From Physcia stellaris (Eukaryota > Ascomycota > Lecanoromycetes > Caliciales > Physciaceae): 64,000 nucleotides of DNA. The stretch spans positions 124,001 to 188,000 of the forward strand of contig JABSSW010000047.1 in assembly GCA_018902385.1 (NCBI GenBank), written 5' to 3'. The position numbers were made by a program, and so were the translations under genes. Under the pieces are notes generated by a model. That model saw only the letters and a program-made list of their open reading frames with translations. It was not told the DNA's origin and did not search any database. This document shows, one piece after another, positions 1-10,848 of this stretch; position 1 is the stretch's first letter, and every line of letters starts with the position of its first letter.

Positions 1-1498
1 TGTTTCACGAGCTGGTGGCGAACAAGTTGGTTGTGGGAAGTGGTAATCGCGCAGGGTTTGACAGAGCCTCCTTGCTGCCAAATGATTGAGCTCAGGTCAA
101 CTACCCATGACTGGATAGAGATTGCTAAGGCGGAGGGGGCAATGTCGGCAGTGGTGATGAAGTCGTTTTGCGTCCCTTCACCAGTGGCGTTTGCATTTCT
201 CACTGCCAACAACGTCACATCCAAGCTGACGCTTGCAAAATTACTCATGGCGGTGAATTGTTAATTTTTCATGTTTGCTGTGCGGTGGTGACAAAGTACT
301 GGAAGGTTGCGAGAAGTAGAACCAAATTCTAAAAGCAGCAACCCGATCTCTCGGATCTACAGCCCTCTCGTCATTATGTGCATTAGCCCCTGAACGGGTA
401 CAGCCCCGCTGCAACCACTATGCACCACACAGATGCAGATGTTCCACAGCTCGCATCAGCTCATGAAACTCAGAACGTGTTCGAGGCCTTCCTAGTGGGC
501 CGGAATAACATCCACAAACATCTCTGCAATGCCTCGACCTCGGTGCTCAGTACAGTGATGCCCAGAGCCGAGAGGGTGGTACCGCGTTGTTTTCGTGGTA
601 AATCTTCATTCCCCTCATCATGACTTCCTCCCATCCGCCTTCGGTCAAAGACTGGCTGCATCCGAAGCATAGGTCATCATTCTTACAGACTGTGGGACAA
701 GCTACATGACATTCAGGAGTCCGGTGGAACGAGATGCAATTATTCTGCGGGCAGCCCCCTTCCTATAGCCCTCTACAGGCATTTAGCCGTCTTTCGTCTG
801 GTTTATAACTAGCTGCGTCACCCCATGCGACACCAGCTCGACCGATATCCTGCAGGCTTCATGAAAAGGCGGAGAAGAAGCTTGACGACCAGAAGTATAA
901 CTAAAGACTAGCAGTATACGGGCCCCCCATCTGGATAAATGAACGCCTCGCGTTCGGTAAATGAAAGCCCTCACCCGGAAGCCTCACCCGGAACCGGCCC
1001 CTGCCCCGAAACCGTTCCCGGAGGTCCTTCAGCCCCCGTCTCCTGTCAAAGTTCGCTTTAGGATACGCTATCGATCTGCCTCTCGATTATCTCGCATTTC
1101 GAGTTCCGCTGCAGAACCTCTTTCTCTATCTCATCATTTACGAGTACGAGTCATACAGTCATACTGCCCAATGAAAAGCTCAGACACGGATTGAATCGTG
1201 CCGGCAACACGCGGCCAAAAATCGGAACAGGACTAATCGTTCAAGCACAATGAAAAAAGCGATATGATCGTCGTTGAAAATGAAAACCGAAGGGGGTAAC
1301 GAAGACCGAGATTGACGCCAGCGAGAAGGTGTGGGCTCTGCCCCTCACCCTCACATCAACTCTGCAGCGGAGACGAGATTAATATTGACATGACGTTGTC
1401 GCGCGCCCAGCAAAAACTGCATGGGCAGTGTGCATCAATAACAGGTACGGAGGTACGGCGGCTAGATGTGCCCGTTTGACTAGTACAGTGGTTTGGCA
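1..1498. other. gene-free stretch
   Basis: No convincing coding frame, RNA gene or transposase fragment is visible. Open frames are all under 80 codons and show no recognisable domain. Together with the two inverted-repeat elements that follow, it looks like an accessory intergenic region upstream of the NRPS. Confidence 0.5.
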
Positions 1499-1620
1499 CA
1501 GCGGGTGGTTAGACTCTTTAGCTCGGTACGGATTCATATATCTTGTTCAGCGGGGTACGTATCTGTATACGAATGACTTATAATGGTTAGCGCAAACTGA
1601 GCGACACTAACCACCCGCTG
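1499..1620. mobile_element. short inverted-repeat element (MITE-like)
   Basis: The sequence CAGCGGGTGGTTAG at 1499-1512 returns as its exact reverse complement at 1607-1620, bounding a 122 bp non-coding element. The arms beyond these 14 bases match only weakly. I see no clear target-site duplication, so the exact ends and the superfamily are open. Size, terminal repeats and lack of coding fit a miniature inverted-repeat transposable element; a chance or regulatory palindrome is the alternative. Confidence 0.45.
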
Positions 1621-1913
1621 CCCACATCCACTGCGCACTTCTCATATTTCATCATGACGGCGACAAGCCTGAAAAGGAAGATATCGTATACCAGGTAGTG
1701 GCTAATTACTAATAGTATGATTAGCGGTGACTAGTACGTAGAGGTGGCTAGAGTGTACCGTGAGGGACGGAGAAGTGTAGCCTGCAGGTTAAAGCGGCAT
1801 ATAGGGATGAGCGACTCCTTGAGCCGCGGCTGCATCCTTCTTAATTCCACGCGATATGCGCATCGTAAGCTTGGACAATCACTGCATCTCAGGCTTCTCA
1901 GCCTGTTCAATCG

Positions 1914-2189
1914 TGCTGCACTAATCGCGGGCTCTTAGTGCGCTTCACCTGACGTTCGTTTTTAACTGACGTTCGTCCCTTTTCGTATCACCGATCTCAA
2001 TAATGTTTTCAAGATATTTCAAACAATCATTGATACGTGAGTGAACACACTTTATTTGCCAATTTCAATGATTTGTGAGCAAAATGTGGTTGTTGAGATC
2101 GAACAACGTAATTATGGCGTATCACATCAACGTCAACTAGGGACGAAAATCAGGTGGAACGCACTAAGAGCCCCGCGATTAGTGCAGCA
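1914..2189. mobile_element. MITE, about 276 bp with long terminal inverted repeats
   Basis: The left arm starts TGCTGCACTAATCGCGGG at 1914 and the right arm ends with its reverse complement at 2189. The two arms match through about 1952 and 2150 with few mismatches (shared blocks include CTCTTAGTGCG and CACCTGA) and more loosely to about 1972 and 2129. An inner pair, GATCTCAA near 1993 and TTGAGATC near 2092, extends the palindrome. There is no coding frame inside. No target-site duplication is obvious. It lies about 550 bp upstream of the NRPS start. Confidence 0.75.
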
Positions 2190-2745
2190 GGATTATGGGT
2201 AGCGTTATCTGCATCCCCAATGTGATCGGATGGAGTATGCTGACAGCCTCTGTGAAGCTAATGAGATGTCAGCCAATTGATCCTCTCCATCTATGAATGT
2301 TTTCCTGAATTGGGTAAACCTCCTAGCTCTTTGATCGTCGGCAGCTACGTCTGTAGCACTCGACAGCACGATAGTATACCAGGTATAAGACACTGTCAGC
2401 TGCTCGCAAATCTGGCCACCCGCGCTAGGCTTTTACCTTCATTCACTGGATATTCATCGTCCTAGCTCCGAGTAGATGTGCCATTTTGAGGACAATAAGC
2501 TAATGGCGCTCTCGAGAGTACGGCTGACTGCCCATGGCAATTACGTCAGCCAGTATATCACTTCAGTGACCACCTCATCCTCAAATCAACGATTATCTTT
2601 TCATTATCAACACACGCTTATCTGTCGTAAACATAGCGACGAGGTTCCTCAATTGACGAAGATCAAAACGTTAACTGGACTTATTCCTTAAGAGCACTAC
2701 GTATCTTGGGTTTCAAACCTGGTAGATAGTCACCTTGCCGCCTTG

Positions 2746-5700
2746 ATGGACGGTATCTCAAGAAAACTAGAAGAGGCTTGGGTTGAAGCCTTGCGTAATG
2801 ATTCCATCAAGCTACAGCCAGATGATGACTTCTTCCAACTTGGAGGGGGCTCTGTCGCTGCAGTGCAGCTTGCTGCCGCTGCACGCACCAAAGGACTCAC
2901 ACTCTGTGTGGAAGATATCTACCGCAAACGGACTCTTTCCGCCATGTTACGAATGTTGAAGCCTCCCCCATTGTCGTCGTCGAGGGAGGTGAAAACTTTT
3001 ACTCTCCTCAATCTCACAAATGAGACCTCAAAAGAGGCTTTGTTCGGTGAAATCGAGGCCCAGTGGGCCATCGCCAAACACGCGATTGAGGATATCTATC
3101 CTTGTACTCCAACCCAAGAGGGGTTGATAATTCAGAGTTCTGACTGTCCGGGTATCTACATCTCTAGCAACATCTTTACGCTTCCGGCACACGTCAATTT
3201 AGACTCTTTCAAATATTCATGGCAGATCCTCGTCAACCGTGCTGATATTTTGCGCACCACCATCGTATACTCTAAACACATGGGCAATCTTCAATGTATC
3301 CTCAAGCCCCAGCAACTGACATGGGATGTGCCGTTGAGCCTCCAATCGTATGTAGATTCGAGAAGGCAACTACTGAAGGGCTATGGTAACCCATTAACTC
3401 GTCAGGCCTTGATAACGGAGCGAAACGTCAACTATTTCGTATGGACAGCTCACCATGCTATGTACGACGGTTGGACGATGTCAATAATACATGACCTGGT
3501 ACAAACAGTGTGCAACGGAAAGGATATTCCGCATATCCCGCCATTCAGAGGATTTGTGGAGTACCTTTCGAAGATTGACTTACTCGCCAGTCGACGCTTT
3601 TGGGAATCGGAGCTAGAAGGGGCACCACGGTCTAATTTTCCGCTCACCATCTCACGGGTCACATCAACAAGTACTAACAATGCTGTCGAGATGAAGGTGT
3701 CGCGCGCCGTCCACTTGCCACACGAACCAAGACTGGATTTCTCCGTAGCAAACATAGTCCAGGCGGCATGGGCTATTGTCAATGCGCAGTACTGCATGTC
3801 AAATGACATTGTGTTTGGAACCATCCGCATGGGTCGGAATGTGTCGATACCCAATGTCTGGGATATCTTAGGACCAACCATGACAACAGTTCCAGTACGA
3901 GTGCGCTTGGATCTTATGCAAACAGTCCTTGATCTCCTGCTCTCGACACGTAAAAATAATTCTGCTATGACTCCATTCCAGCACATAGGTCTACAAAACC
4001 TCAGGAACATCAATCACCACACCGAGGCTGCTTGCGACTTCAAGAACCTGTTAGTAATTCAACCTACGTATCAACAACTGCCCACGAAGCATGCCTTCGA
4101 GGTACCGTTGAGGAGAGAGAACACGGAGTTCAGCACATATCCCTTGTTTATGGAATGCAAATCAGGAATCGAGGACCTGCTTTTAGTTGCGCATTTCAAT
4201 GCAGAAATGATACAGGAAGCAGAAATGATAAGAGTACTCTGCCTTTTTGAGCATGTCATCCTTCAAATGCTCTGTGCATCGGAAGAGACGAAGCTTTCCG
4301 AACTGGATTTATTGAGCCCAGCTGATAAATCGCAATTGATGCAATGGAACGAAACACCACCAGTTGAGATAGCACAGTGTGTCCACGAACTGTTTCAGCA
4401 GCAGGCAATACGTCGGCCAACAGCCGAAGCGGCCTCATCGTGGGATGGAAGCTTGACCTACGCTCAGCTAGATCAATCGTCCTCCGCTCTCGCGCAACAT
4501 CTCGTCCAAACCCTGAATGTCGGGCCCGAAGTTATGGTGCCGCTGTGTTTCGATAAATCGGTCTGGACCGTGGTTGCTATGATGGGCGTAGTGAAGGCTG
4601 GTGGCTCTTGTGTAGCCATAAGTCCATCGCACCCCACGGAACGTATACATTCAATCGTTACAGCCTGTTCAGCAAATGTGGTTTTGATAACACCGCGTTA
4701 TAGGTCACTTTTTGTGTCTCTCGAAATCGACGTTCTCCCAATTGAGGCCAGCTGGATTGATAGGCTGCCAAATAGCAACGGCTTCTCGCACCCCTTGATT
4801 CTTCCCAGTTCGCCGGTGTTCGTGGGCTTTACTTCTGGTAGTACAGGAACGCCCAAAGGCATTGTAGTTGAGCACGCTTCCCTAGTTTCTAGTGCAAAGG
4901 CTCATGCGTCCGCGTGGCGGATTGGGCACGAATCTAGAGTGTTACAATTCTCTGCCTACACCTTCGATGCAAGTATTGCAGACACATTTACCACCCTCAT
5001 GTATGGTGGGTGTATTTGTATACCTTCTGAAGAAGAACGCATGAACGATATTGCTGGGGCCATCATGAGGCTCAATGCCAACTGGGCCTTGCTGACCCCT
5101 ACAGTCGCTGATATGGTGGATCCGTATAGCGTTCCGAGTCTAAAATTTCTCCTTGTAGGTGGTGAGGCACCTAGTAAAGCAACTTTGAGACGATGGAGTA
5201 ACGTACTAGACTTGGAGATGTCTTATGGTCCTACGGAGTGTACCATTTATTCCACCAGCACAGGCCGTCTAAATGTCAGCAGTGATCCTTCGAATCTTGG
5301 ATACTCGATTGGATGTCGTCTATGGATCGTAGATCCCCTGACTGCTAATCGACTCGCTCCTATAGGTGCAATCGGAGAGTTGTTCATTGAAGGCAAGGTC
5401 GTTGCCCGTGGGTACCTAGGAGACGCCGAAAAGACAAGACATTCTTTCACTGAGAATCCGCCCTGGCTTCCTGTTGATCGATCAAGCGGAGTTCGTCGGG
5501 TCTATAGGACAGGCGATCTCGTGCGATATAATAATGACGGAAGCATCAACTTCATCGGTCGTAGAGATACGCAGGTGAAGCTCCATGGTCAAAGGATTGA
5601 GACGAGTGAGATTGAAAACGTCCTCTTGATTCATCCCGCAGTACGCTCTGGTATGGTGCTCCTGCCCAGGATAGGCCCTTGTAAAAATCGTCTGGTTGCT

Positions 5701-8700
5701 GTTATGTCATTCCGAAATGAGGAAATCGTAAAACCTCTGGCTGACCGGGCGCTTCATTGTCTCAAATTTCTCAGTGGCACGTCCAAAATCCGCGCAAACG
5801 AGCATATTTCGGGGATAAAAAGGAATTTATACGAGAAATTGCCGTCTTACATGATTCCATCTATATGGTTGACTGTCGAGAGGATGCCTCAAAACCAGTC
5901 GGCAAAGGTCGACAAAGCTATGATCACAAATTGGGTCAACGAGATGAGTCTCAAGGCCTACCAAAGCGCTATAGATGATTCAATGGAAGAGGAAACCGCT
6001 GCGATGACTCAAGTCGAGGAGCAGCTCCAGCAAATATGGAGCACAGTACTCAATATCGATGTTCACGAAGTCCCAATCAACAGATCATTCCTTAGCCTCG
6101 GTGGAGATTCTATTTCGGCTATGCAAGTGGCATCGAGGTGTAGGAATGCAAAACTTGCCGTAAAAGTCCATGATATCATTCGAGCTCAGGATCTAAGGCA
6201 ACTAGCAACGCGTGTGCAATGTTCATCTCATGCTACCAGCACCCGTACCGTGGAGACCGAAGAATCTTCACCGCTTTCACCCATTCAACAAATGTACTTC
6301 GATCTCCCTCGGTCGAGTCAAGGCCACTTCAATCAAAGCTTTTTCCTTCGCGCGACATCGGATATCTCCGAACAATTGATGTCTCGCGCTGTCGAGACAA
6401 TCGTCCGTCGGCACGCTATGCTAAGGGCAAGGTTTTCTAAAGACGCCAAGGGCCGATGGTCTCAGCGCATCACTGATGACGTGCCGAACTCTTACTCGTT
6501 TGTAAGTCGCCAGATCGACGAAGTCGATGAAGCAACAGATATAATCGCAACGCATCATCATCAATTGAATCCCGAGACGGGTCCTATGATCGCTGTTGGC
6601 ATTTTCTATCCAAAGCCTGTTGATGATCTCGGTGTCTCACCTCCTTATGTTTCGTTAGTAGCACACCATCTCGTGATCGATCTCGTCTCTTGGCGGATCA
6701 TTTTAGAAGATCTCGAGAGCATACTGAAGGGTGATGATCATCTTAGTATCGATTCCTTCCCCTTTATTTCGTGGTGTCGATTGCAGCGAGAAGAGTACGC
6801 CGGAAAACTTCCTGGCCTAGGCGCCCAGGAATCTTCGCATGAACTCTCGCCCAACATGGAATTCTGGGGTATGTCCGGCAAAGAAAATATTCAGGGCGAT
6901 ATCATGGAAGAAGGCTTTTGTCTCGACCCAGCGATGACATCATCTCTACTAGCAGAATGTAACAATGCTTTCAATACCGAGCCTCTAGACATTTTTGCGG
7001 CGGTCATAGCCAGCGCTTTTGCAAGGGTGTTCAAAGATCGTCAGGCGCCTCAAATCTTCATAGAAGGACATGGCCGAGAGCCTTGGACCGAGGACGTTGA
7101 TCTGTGGAGGACGGTTGGCTGGTTCACGATCATGGCGCGTATTTCGGTTGAGGTGGGCGCTGACATTGACCTTTCCAATGCCCTACGCTCAACCAAAGAT
7201 GCGCGTCGACGCACCCCTGGTAATGGACTTCCCTATTTTGCCTCGCGGCTCTTGCGATCCGATGATGTGCCAACAGCGGGAGAGTACCCTCAAGCTGAAA
7301 TATTGCTTAACTACCATGGTCGCTATCAGCAATTCGAGAGACAAAATGCGCTATTTCGTAAGCTGGCTGCTCCTTGCAAGGACGTTGGGCCCAAGGTCCA
7401 TCGCTTCTCTCTATTTCAGGTCACTATAGCAGTGGTAAATGGAAGCTTGCGGCTGAACTGCGCCTTCAATCGTCACATGAATCACCAAGAGGAAATTCTG
7501 GAGTGGTTGCGGCAATGCAAATCTGACTTCCACAGGTCCGTGCAAAGTTTACCACATTTGCAGCCAAAACCGACACTGAGTGACTTTCCCCTTCTGTCCT
7601 CAAACTATCAAGAGCTTGCGGAACTTGTGGAGCAAAAGCTGCCGCGAATGGGCGTCACAAGCCTCCATGAAGTCGAGGATATATATCCGTGTTCTCCTAT
7701 GCAACAGGGTATGTTGCTTAGCATGCTAAAGTCCGGGGGTCTTTACGAATTCCATTCCATCTTTGAAGTCGTACCACCATCAAACGCAGCGCATATCGAT
7801 GTAATTGTCCTAGAAAGAGCATGGAAAGCGTTGGTTCACCGTCATCCGGTCCTCAGAACGATGATAATGGATAGTACAGCGAAGGAAAGGCTATGTGATC
7901 AGATTGTCGTCAAAGACTTTCCACCAAATCTACTTCGAATAAAATGCGATGACGGACAGGCCGTGAACAAGCTATCAGCGCTACCATCTCTTGAATTTGC
8001 TGAAGGGCGACCACTACATAGATTCGTAGTCTGCGAGACCGACTCCGGAAAGACATTTTGCAGACTGGATCTCAATCATGTGATAATCGATGGCATTTCT
8101 ATGGATGTCCTCTACCGTGAACTCGGTCTAGCATACACCAATACCCTGTCGCAATCACCAAGTCCACCGTACAGTGATTATATCCATTACCTGCAGCGGG
8201 AGCCCTTGGCAAATGCCATAGATTATTGGTCATCTTACCTGGAAGATGTACGGTCTTGTCGGTTTCCTGACTTCCCTGCTGGCGGGATAGATAACGAAAC
8301 CCAGCAGTTGCGATCTACCGACCTGGAGCTGGGAAACGTACCCAAATTGATGAAGATTTGTGAAGAGAACCATGTTACTATCGCAAACTTCATGCAGGTT
8401 GCATGGGGTCTTGTGCTGAGCCGCTACACAGGATTGGACGATGTCACCTTCGGGTTTCTAGCATCCGGGCGGGATGCGCCGGTGAAAGACCTTGACAAAG
8501 CCGTTGGGGCCTTTGTAAATATGTTGATATGCCGAATGAAAGTTCAAAATAATACAAGAATCACTCAACTCCTAGAAAAGGTACAGGATGACCTGGGACA
8601 TAGCCTTATTCACCAGCACTGCTCCCTGGCCGACATTCAACACTGTCTCGATACTCCGACTTCAAATCTTTTCAATACTGTCATGTCTATCCAGCGGGGG

Positions 8701-10848
8701 AGCAGTCCAACAAGCTCTGCACAAGAGCCTATCTCTATTAATGTTTTGGGAACACATGATCCGACAGAATACGATCTAACCATCAATGTACGCATATTTG
8801 AAGATAAAATTAAAGTTTCACTTAGGTTTTGGTCATCTTTCATGCCCGTATGTCAGGCGCAAAGCGTCGCGGCGACTTTGGCCAAGACCCTGGACTCTTT
8901 GGTAGAAGACGTCCAGGGGACAGCTAGCGATGTGAAATCGTTCAGTGAACTTGATTTCGAGCGTATCTCTGAATGGAACTCTCAAACGTCTCCGAAGATT
9001 GAGGACTGCATACATCGAGTGTTCCAGCGGCGTGCCTGCGAGGCGCCAGATTCATCTGCAATTGAGTCTACCGAGCGAGACCTTACCTATGCCGAACTCG
9101 ATGCGTTGACCAATCAGGTGGCATCATATCTCATCTCACTAGGTGCGACAAACGGGACTTCTATACCATTGTGCTTCGAGAAGTCGCTATGGTTCGTTGT
9201 GGCTGCAATCTCGGTGCTTAAGACAGGTGGCAATTTTGTTCCACTTGATATCTCACATCCCGAGAGTCACCTCAGAGATATTGTGACTCAAGTTCAGGCA
9301 GACATCATTCTGTCTTCCCCGTCAGCTCAAATGGCCTGGATGGCTGGACTCTCTCACACCGTTATCCTGTCAGCTGATGCGGTTTCAAGTATGCTATACC
9401 AGAACGCATCCAACGCTCCTCTCTCAAGCCCATCTGACTCCGCATATATTATGTTTACTTCTGGCAGTACGGGAAAACCCAAAGGTGCGGTCATGGAGCA
9501 CAGTGCTTTCCTCTCAGGTGTGAATGCTCGCGCTGATGCCATTCATCGAAATTCTCGGTCGAGAGTCTGTCAATTCGCCTCTTACAGCTCCAATACTAGC
9601 ATTGAGGATATTTTTACTACTTTGATGGTGGGTGGTTGTGTTTGCATACCATCCGAGACCGAGCAAAAGGATTATCTTGTGGAGTTCATCAATCAAAAAA
9701 GAATTAACACCGTTAACCTGACTCCCTCTGTTGCGAACCTGTTCTCGCCTGATGACGTACCGTCTCTCGAGATTCTGGTGCTCGGGGGCGAATGCATGAC
9801 AACAGCCAATGTTCAAAAATGGGCAGAGAGGAAGACACTTATCAACACCTACGGACCCAGCGAATGCTTTATAGTCAGTACGGTGACGCCAAAAATCACA
9901 AGCGATTCAGATCCGGCTAATATTGGTCATGGAATTGGACTTAAAACGTGGGTGGTAGATCGACAAAATCACAATCAGCTATTACCTATCGGGGCTGTGG
10001 GGGAACTACTACTCGACGGCCATATTCTTCCGCGGGAATACTTGGGAGATCTCGAGGAAACCAGTGCTAACTTCGTGAGTGATGTCGCATGGGACGATGG
10101 ATGTTCTTCGCCATTAAAACGACGCTTCTACAAGACCGGAGATTTAGTCCGGTATGAACCCAGCGGTACAATCAAATACATGGGTAGAAAAGACAGTCGA
10201 GTGAAACTCCATGGACAGCGCATCGAGCTTATGGAAATAGAACATCATTTGCTGAGGACGAGCATACCGATTAAAGCCAGCGCTGTGGAGCTGATGCAGG
10301 TCCATGGAGATGAAAGCCGTCAGCTACTTGTTGCCTTCCTATGCCTGAAGTCGTGCCAGCCGGGATCTCCAGAAGATATCGTTGCCGAAATTTCGAGCGA
10401 CTTAGCCAAGAAAATGCATGATCTGGAGGACTCGCTGCGCGAAGCATTGCCTTCTGAAAAGATTCCATCAATGTTCGTACCCCTGGCGTATATGCCCATG
10501 ACAGCAGCAGGGAAACAGGATCGGTCAAGGCTTCGTCAGCTGTACGACCAAGCTTCGGAAACACAACTGGCAGCCTGGGCCACGACTCAGTCCACGAAGC
10601 ACGCCTCCGAGACTACAATGGAAGAAGCCCTACGAGACATTTGGGCAGAGGTTTTGGAGTTGCCCAAAGAATCGATAGGCAGAAACGACTCTTTCTTCCG
10701 TTTGGGTGCAGACTCTATTAGTGCAATGCGCCTCGTTACTGCCGCCAGCCGCATCCATATACAGCTTTCGGTAGCTACGATATTCAATAATCCTAGTCTG
10801 TCGGGCATGGCAGCTACAGCAACGAGAGGAGCACCACCATCCTCATGA
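2746..10848 (+). CDS. nonribosomal peptide synthetase, T-C-A-T-E-C-A-T
   Basis: Intronless frame of 2700 aa from the ATG at 2746; the frame also opens with a TTG three bases earlier. Domains in order: T1 with LGGGS (phosphopantetheine Ser36); C1 with HHAMYDG (236-242); A1 with FTSGSTG (695), YGPTE (827) and RTGDL; T2 with GGDS (Ser1122); epimerase E with HHLVIDLVSW (1307), EGHGRE (1440) and NYHGRY (1522); C2 with NHVIIDG (1777-1783, first His replaced by Asn, catalytic His kept); A2 with FTSGSTG (2237) and YGPSE (2369); T3 with GADS (Ser2657). A1 keeps the amino-group-binding Asp in FDAS; A2 has Asn2283 there (SNTS). Two residues would be joined, the first epimerised to D. T1 has no A domain in front of it, and no TE, reductase or terminal C domain follows T3. 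A T-C-like linker and the remains of a C domain lie beyond the TGA, so the gene probably lost its end. No tailoring genes adjoin it. Confidence 0.95.
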   Translation: MDGISRKLEEAWVEALRNDSIKLQPDDDFFQLGGGSVAAVQLAAAARTKGLTLCVEDIYRKRTLSAMLRMLKPPPLSSSREVKTFTLLNLTNETSKEALFGEIEAQWAIAKHAIEDIYPCTPTQEGLIIQSSDCPGIYISSNIFTLPAHVNLDSFKYSWQILVNRADILRTTIVYSKHMGNLQCILKPQQLTWDVPLSLQSYVDSRRQLLKGYGNPLTRQALITERNVNYFVWTAHHAMYDGWTMSIIHDLVQTVCNGKDIPHIPPFRGFVEYLSKIDLLASRRFWESELEGAPRSNFPLTISRVTSTSTNNAVEMKVSRAVHLPHEPRLDFSVANIVQAAWAIVNAQYCMSNDIVFGTIRMGRNVSIPNVWDILGPTMTTVPVRVRLDLMQTVLDLLLSTRKNNSAMTPFQHIGLQNLRNINHHTEAACDFKNLLVIQPTYQQLPTKHAFEVPLRRENTEFSTYPLFMECKSGIEDLLLVAHFNAEMIQEAEMIRVLCLFEHVILQMLCASEETKLSELDLLSPADKSQLMQWNETPPVEIAQCVHELFQQQAIRRPTAEAASSWDGSLTYAQLDQSSSALAQHLVQTLNVGPEVMVPLCFDKSVWTVVAMMGVVKAGGSCVAISPSHPTERIHSIVTACSANVVLITPRYRSLFVSLEIDVLPIEASWIDRLPNSNGFSHPLILPSSPVFVGFTSGSTGTPKGIVVEHASLVSSAKAHASAWRIGHESRVLQFSAYTFDASIADTFTTLMYGGCICIPSEEERMNDIAGAIMRLNANWALLTPTVADMVDPYSVPSLKFLLVGGEAPSKATLRRWSNVLDLEMSYGPTECTIYSTSTGRLNVSSDPSNLGYSIGCRLWIVDPLTANRLAPIGAIGELFIEGKVVARGYLGDAEKTRHSFTENPPWLPVDRSSGVRRVYRTGDLVRYNNDGSINFIGRRDTQVKLHGQRIETSEIENVLLIHPAVRSGMVLLPRIGPCKNRLVAVMSFRNEEIVKPLADRALHCLKFLSGTSKIRANEHISGIKRNLYEKLPSYMIPSIWLTVERMPQNQSAKVDKAMITNWVNEMSLKAYQSAIDDSMEEETAAMTQVEEQLQQIWSTVLNIDVHEVPINRSFLSLGGDSISAMQVASRCRNAKLAVKVHDIIRAQDLRQLATRVQCSSHATSTRTVETEESSPLSPIQQMYFDLPRSSQGHFNQSFFLRATSDISEQLMSRAVETIVRRHAMLRARFSKDAKGRWSQRITDDVPNSYSFVSRQIDEVDEATDIIATHHHQLNPETGPMIAVGIFYPKPVDDLGVSPPYVSLVAHHLVIDLVSWRIILEDLESILKGDDHLSIDSFPFISWCRLQREEYAGKLPGLGAQESSHELSPNMEFWGMSGKENIQGDIMEEGFCLDPAMTSSLLAECNNAFNTEPLDIFAAVIASAFARVFKDRQAPQIFIEGHGREPWTEDVDLWRTVGWFTIMARISVEVGADIDLSNALRSTKDARRRTPGNGLPYFASRLLRSDDVPTAGEYPQAEILLNYHGRYQQFERQNALFRKLAAPCKDVGPKVHRFSLFQVTIAVVNGSLRLNCAFNRHMNHQEEILEWLRQCKSDFHRSVQSLPHLQPKPTLSDFPLLSSNYQELAELVEQKLPRMGVTSLHEVEDIYPCSPMQQGMLLSMLKSGGLYEFHSIFEVVPPSNAAHIDVIVLERAWKALVHRHPVLRTMIMDSTAKERLCDQIVVKDFPPNLLRIKCDDGQAVNKLSALPSLEFAEGRPLHRFVVCETDSGKTFCRLDLNHVIIDGISMDVLYRELGLAYTNTLSQSPSPPYSDYIHYLQREPLANAIDYWSSYLEDVRSCRFPDFPAGGIDNETQQLRSTDLELGNVPKLMKICEENHVTIANFMQVAWGLVLSRYTGLDDVTFGFLASGRDAPVKDLDKAVGAFVNMLICRMKVQNNTRITQLLEKVQDDLGHSLIHQHCSLADIQHCLDTPTSNLFNTVMSIQRGSSPTSSAQEPISINVLGTHDPTEYDLTINVRIFEDKIKVSLRFWSSFMPVCQAQSVAATLAKTLDSLVEDVQGTASDVKSFSELDFERISEWNSQTSPKIEDCIHRVFQRRACEAPDSSAIESTERDLTYAELDALTNQVASYLISLGATNGTSIPLCFEKSLWFVVAAISVLKTGGNFVPLDISHPESHLRDIVTQVQADIILSSPSAQMAWMAGLSHTVILSADAVSSMLYQNASNAPLSSPSDSAYIMFTSGSTGKPKGAVMEHSAFLSGVNARADAIHRNSRSRVCQFASYSSNTSIEDIFTTLMVGGCVCIPSETEQKDYLVEFINQKRINTVNLTPSVANLFSPDDVPSLEILVLGGECMTTANVQKWAERKTLINTYGPSECFIVSTVTPKITSDSDPANIGHGIGLKTWVVDRQNHNQLLPIGAVGELLLDGHILPREYLGDLEETSANFVSDVAWDDGCSSPLKRRFYKTGDLVRYEPSGTIKYMGRKDSRVKLHGQRIELMEIEHHLLRTSIPIKASAVELMQVHGDESRQLLVAFLCLKSCQPGSPEDIVAEISSDLAKKMHDLEDSLREALPSEKIPSMFVPLAYMPMTAAGKQDRSRLRQLYDQASETQLAAWATTQSTKHASETTMEEALRDIWAEVLELPKESIGRNDSFFRLGADSISAMRLVTAASRIHIQLSVATIFNNPSLSGMAATATRGAPPSS

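Noticed and set aside
3450-4013. 187-codon frame on the minus strand inside the NRPS
   Set aside because: Shadow of the strongly coding plus strand.
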